Assembly (NCBI RefSeq): GCF_015476655.1
Contig: NZ_JABFHF010000006.1
Span: 62,001 to 126,000 of the forward strand
DNA: 64,000 bases
Origin: Aquiflexum lacus
GTDB lineage: Bacteria > Bacteroidota > Bacteroidia > Cytophagales > Cyclobacteriaceae
Direction of reading: 5' to 3'
The position numbers were made by a program, and so were the translations under genes. Positions 63,594-64,000 of this stretch are shown here, in pieces (the stretch's first letter is position 1; the number at the start of each line of letters is the position of its first letter). Under the pieces are notes generated by a model, which saw only the letters and a program-made list of their open reading frames with translations, was not told the origin of the DNA and ran no database searches.

Positions 63594-64000
63594 ATGTATA
63601 AAAATCCACTGCCCCCCAAAATCACCTTTTGTCTTTTTTATTTGATATTTCTCATTTCTTGTCAAGAAAGCAAAGAAGAAAACCAATTAAATGAATTACC
63701 AAACATCATTCTTCTAATGGGTGACGATCATGGTTGGGATGAAACTGGTTATAATGGGCACCCGTATTTGCATACCCCTGTATTGGATGAGATGGCGGCC
63801 CAAGGATTGAGGATGGATCGCTTCTACTCAGCCTCTCCGACATGCTCGCCCACCCGGGGAAGCATCATCACCGGGCGTCACCCCAATCGCTATGGTACTT
63901 TTTCTCCGGGATTTTCCATCCGTCCTGAGGAAATCAGTATTGCACAAATCATGAAAAAGGCAGGCTATACCACGGCCCATTTTGGCAAGTGGCATCTGGG
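63594..64000 (+). CDS. Sulfatase (S1 family, Cys-type), cut by the right edge
   Basis: The frame runs from ATG 63594 to the window end, giving 135 residues. A lipoprotein signal (lipobox LISC, Cys at 23) shows this sulfatase is membrane-anchored, unlike the other two, which have cleavable signal peptides. Motifs seen are the Asp pair D44-D45 in LLMGDDHGWDE, the formylglycine motif CSPTRGSIITGR with Cys84, and HFGKWHLG at the edge. It has its own promoter. The complete gene would be expected to be 450-500 codons. Confidence 0.92.
   Translation, partial: MYKNPLPPKITFCLFYLIFLISCQESKEENQLNELPNIILLMGDDHGWDETGYNGHPYLHTPVLDEMAAQGLRMDRFYSASPTCSPTRGSIITGRHPNRYGTFSPGFSIRPEEISIAQIMKKAGYTTAHFGKWHL

Overview
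The window comes from an aerobic, low-GC member of the Bacteroidota, most likely a marine Cytophagales of the Cyclobacteriaceae type (Algoriphagus/Cyclobacterium-like; this placement is inference from gene families, not from a marker gene). Supporting signs are a SusC/SusD pair with an ECF sigma factor and FecR, a PUR-family DNA/RNA-binding protein, promoters with the Bacteroidota -7 element TAnnTTTG, many lipoprotein signal peptides, several Cys-type sulfatases and a mitochondrial-type aconitase. No rRNA, intact tRNA or CRISPR array was seen.

Layout. 1-7.8 kb: a penicillin-acylase-family gene cut by the left edge, a Dabb lipoprotein, a fused MsrA-MsrB lipoprotein, a small beta-barrel protein, then a Tat-exported TIM-barrel protein followed by a large lipoprotein with a PVC-type dehydrogenase domain, HEAT-like repeats and a cytochrome c domain. 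7.9-11.2 kb: an accessory patch holding a truncated Fic gene, a tRNA-3'-end-like scrap, an AbiEii-type toxin with an XRE-type antitoxin behind a palindromic operator, a truncated RhuM gene, a palindromic repeat also found at 3.9 kb, and a Cas6-like endoribonuclease with no other cas gene or array nearby. 11.3-50 kb: mostly chromosomal housekeeping (ychF, PUR protein, ferredoxin, acyl-CoA reductase, two histidine kinases, AtoE-like transporter, aconitase, porin, two AI-2E family permeases, CDF transporter, M20, M3 and M24 peptidases, Lrp regulator, NUDIX, MATE, lysoplasmalogenase, MFS, prfB with its programmed frameshift, ilvE, cobalamin adenosyltransferase, ABC ATPase, gatC, plsC, truncated hemoglobin). 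A 28-residue membrane peptide gene with its own promoter and terminator sits at 29.0 kb.

50.6-64 kb: a polysaccharide utilisation locus. An ECF sigma factor and a FecR anti-sigma factor are separated by a Uma2-family gene; they are followed by an STN-containing SusC, SusD, a decayed sulfatase, an intact sulfatase, a frameshifted esterase, a second intact sulfatase, and a third that runs off the right edge. Together these suggest uptake and desulfation/deacylation of a sulfated glycan. The substrate cannot be read from the sequence and no glycoside hydrolase or lyase lies inside the window.

The most interesting points are the orphan Cas6, the XRE/AbiEii module with its operator, the mini membrane-protein gene, the ongoing decay inside the sulfatase locus (one dead sulfatase, one esterase broken at an A8 run that separates its catalytic residues) and the gene inserted between sigma factor and FecR.
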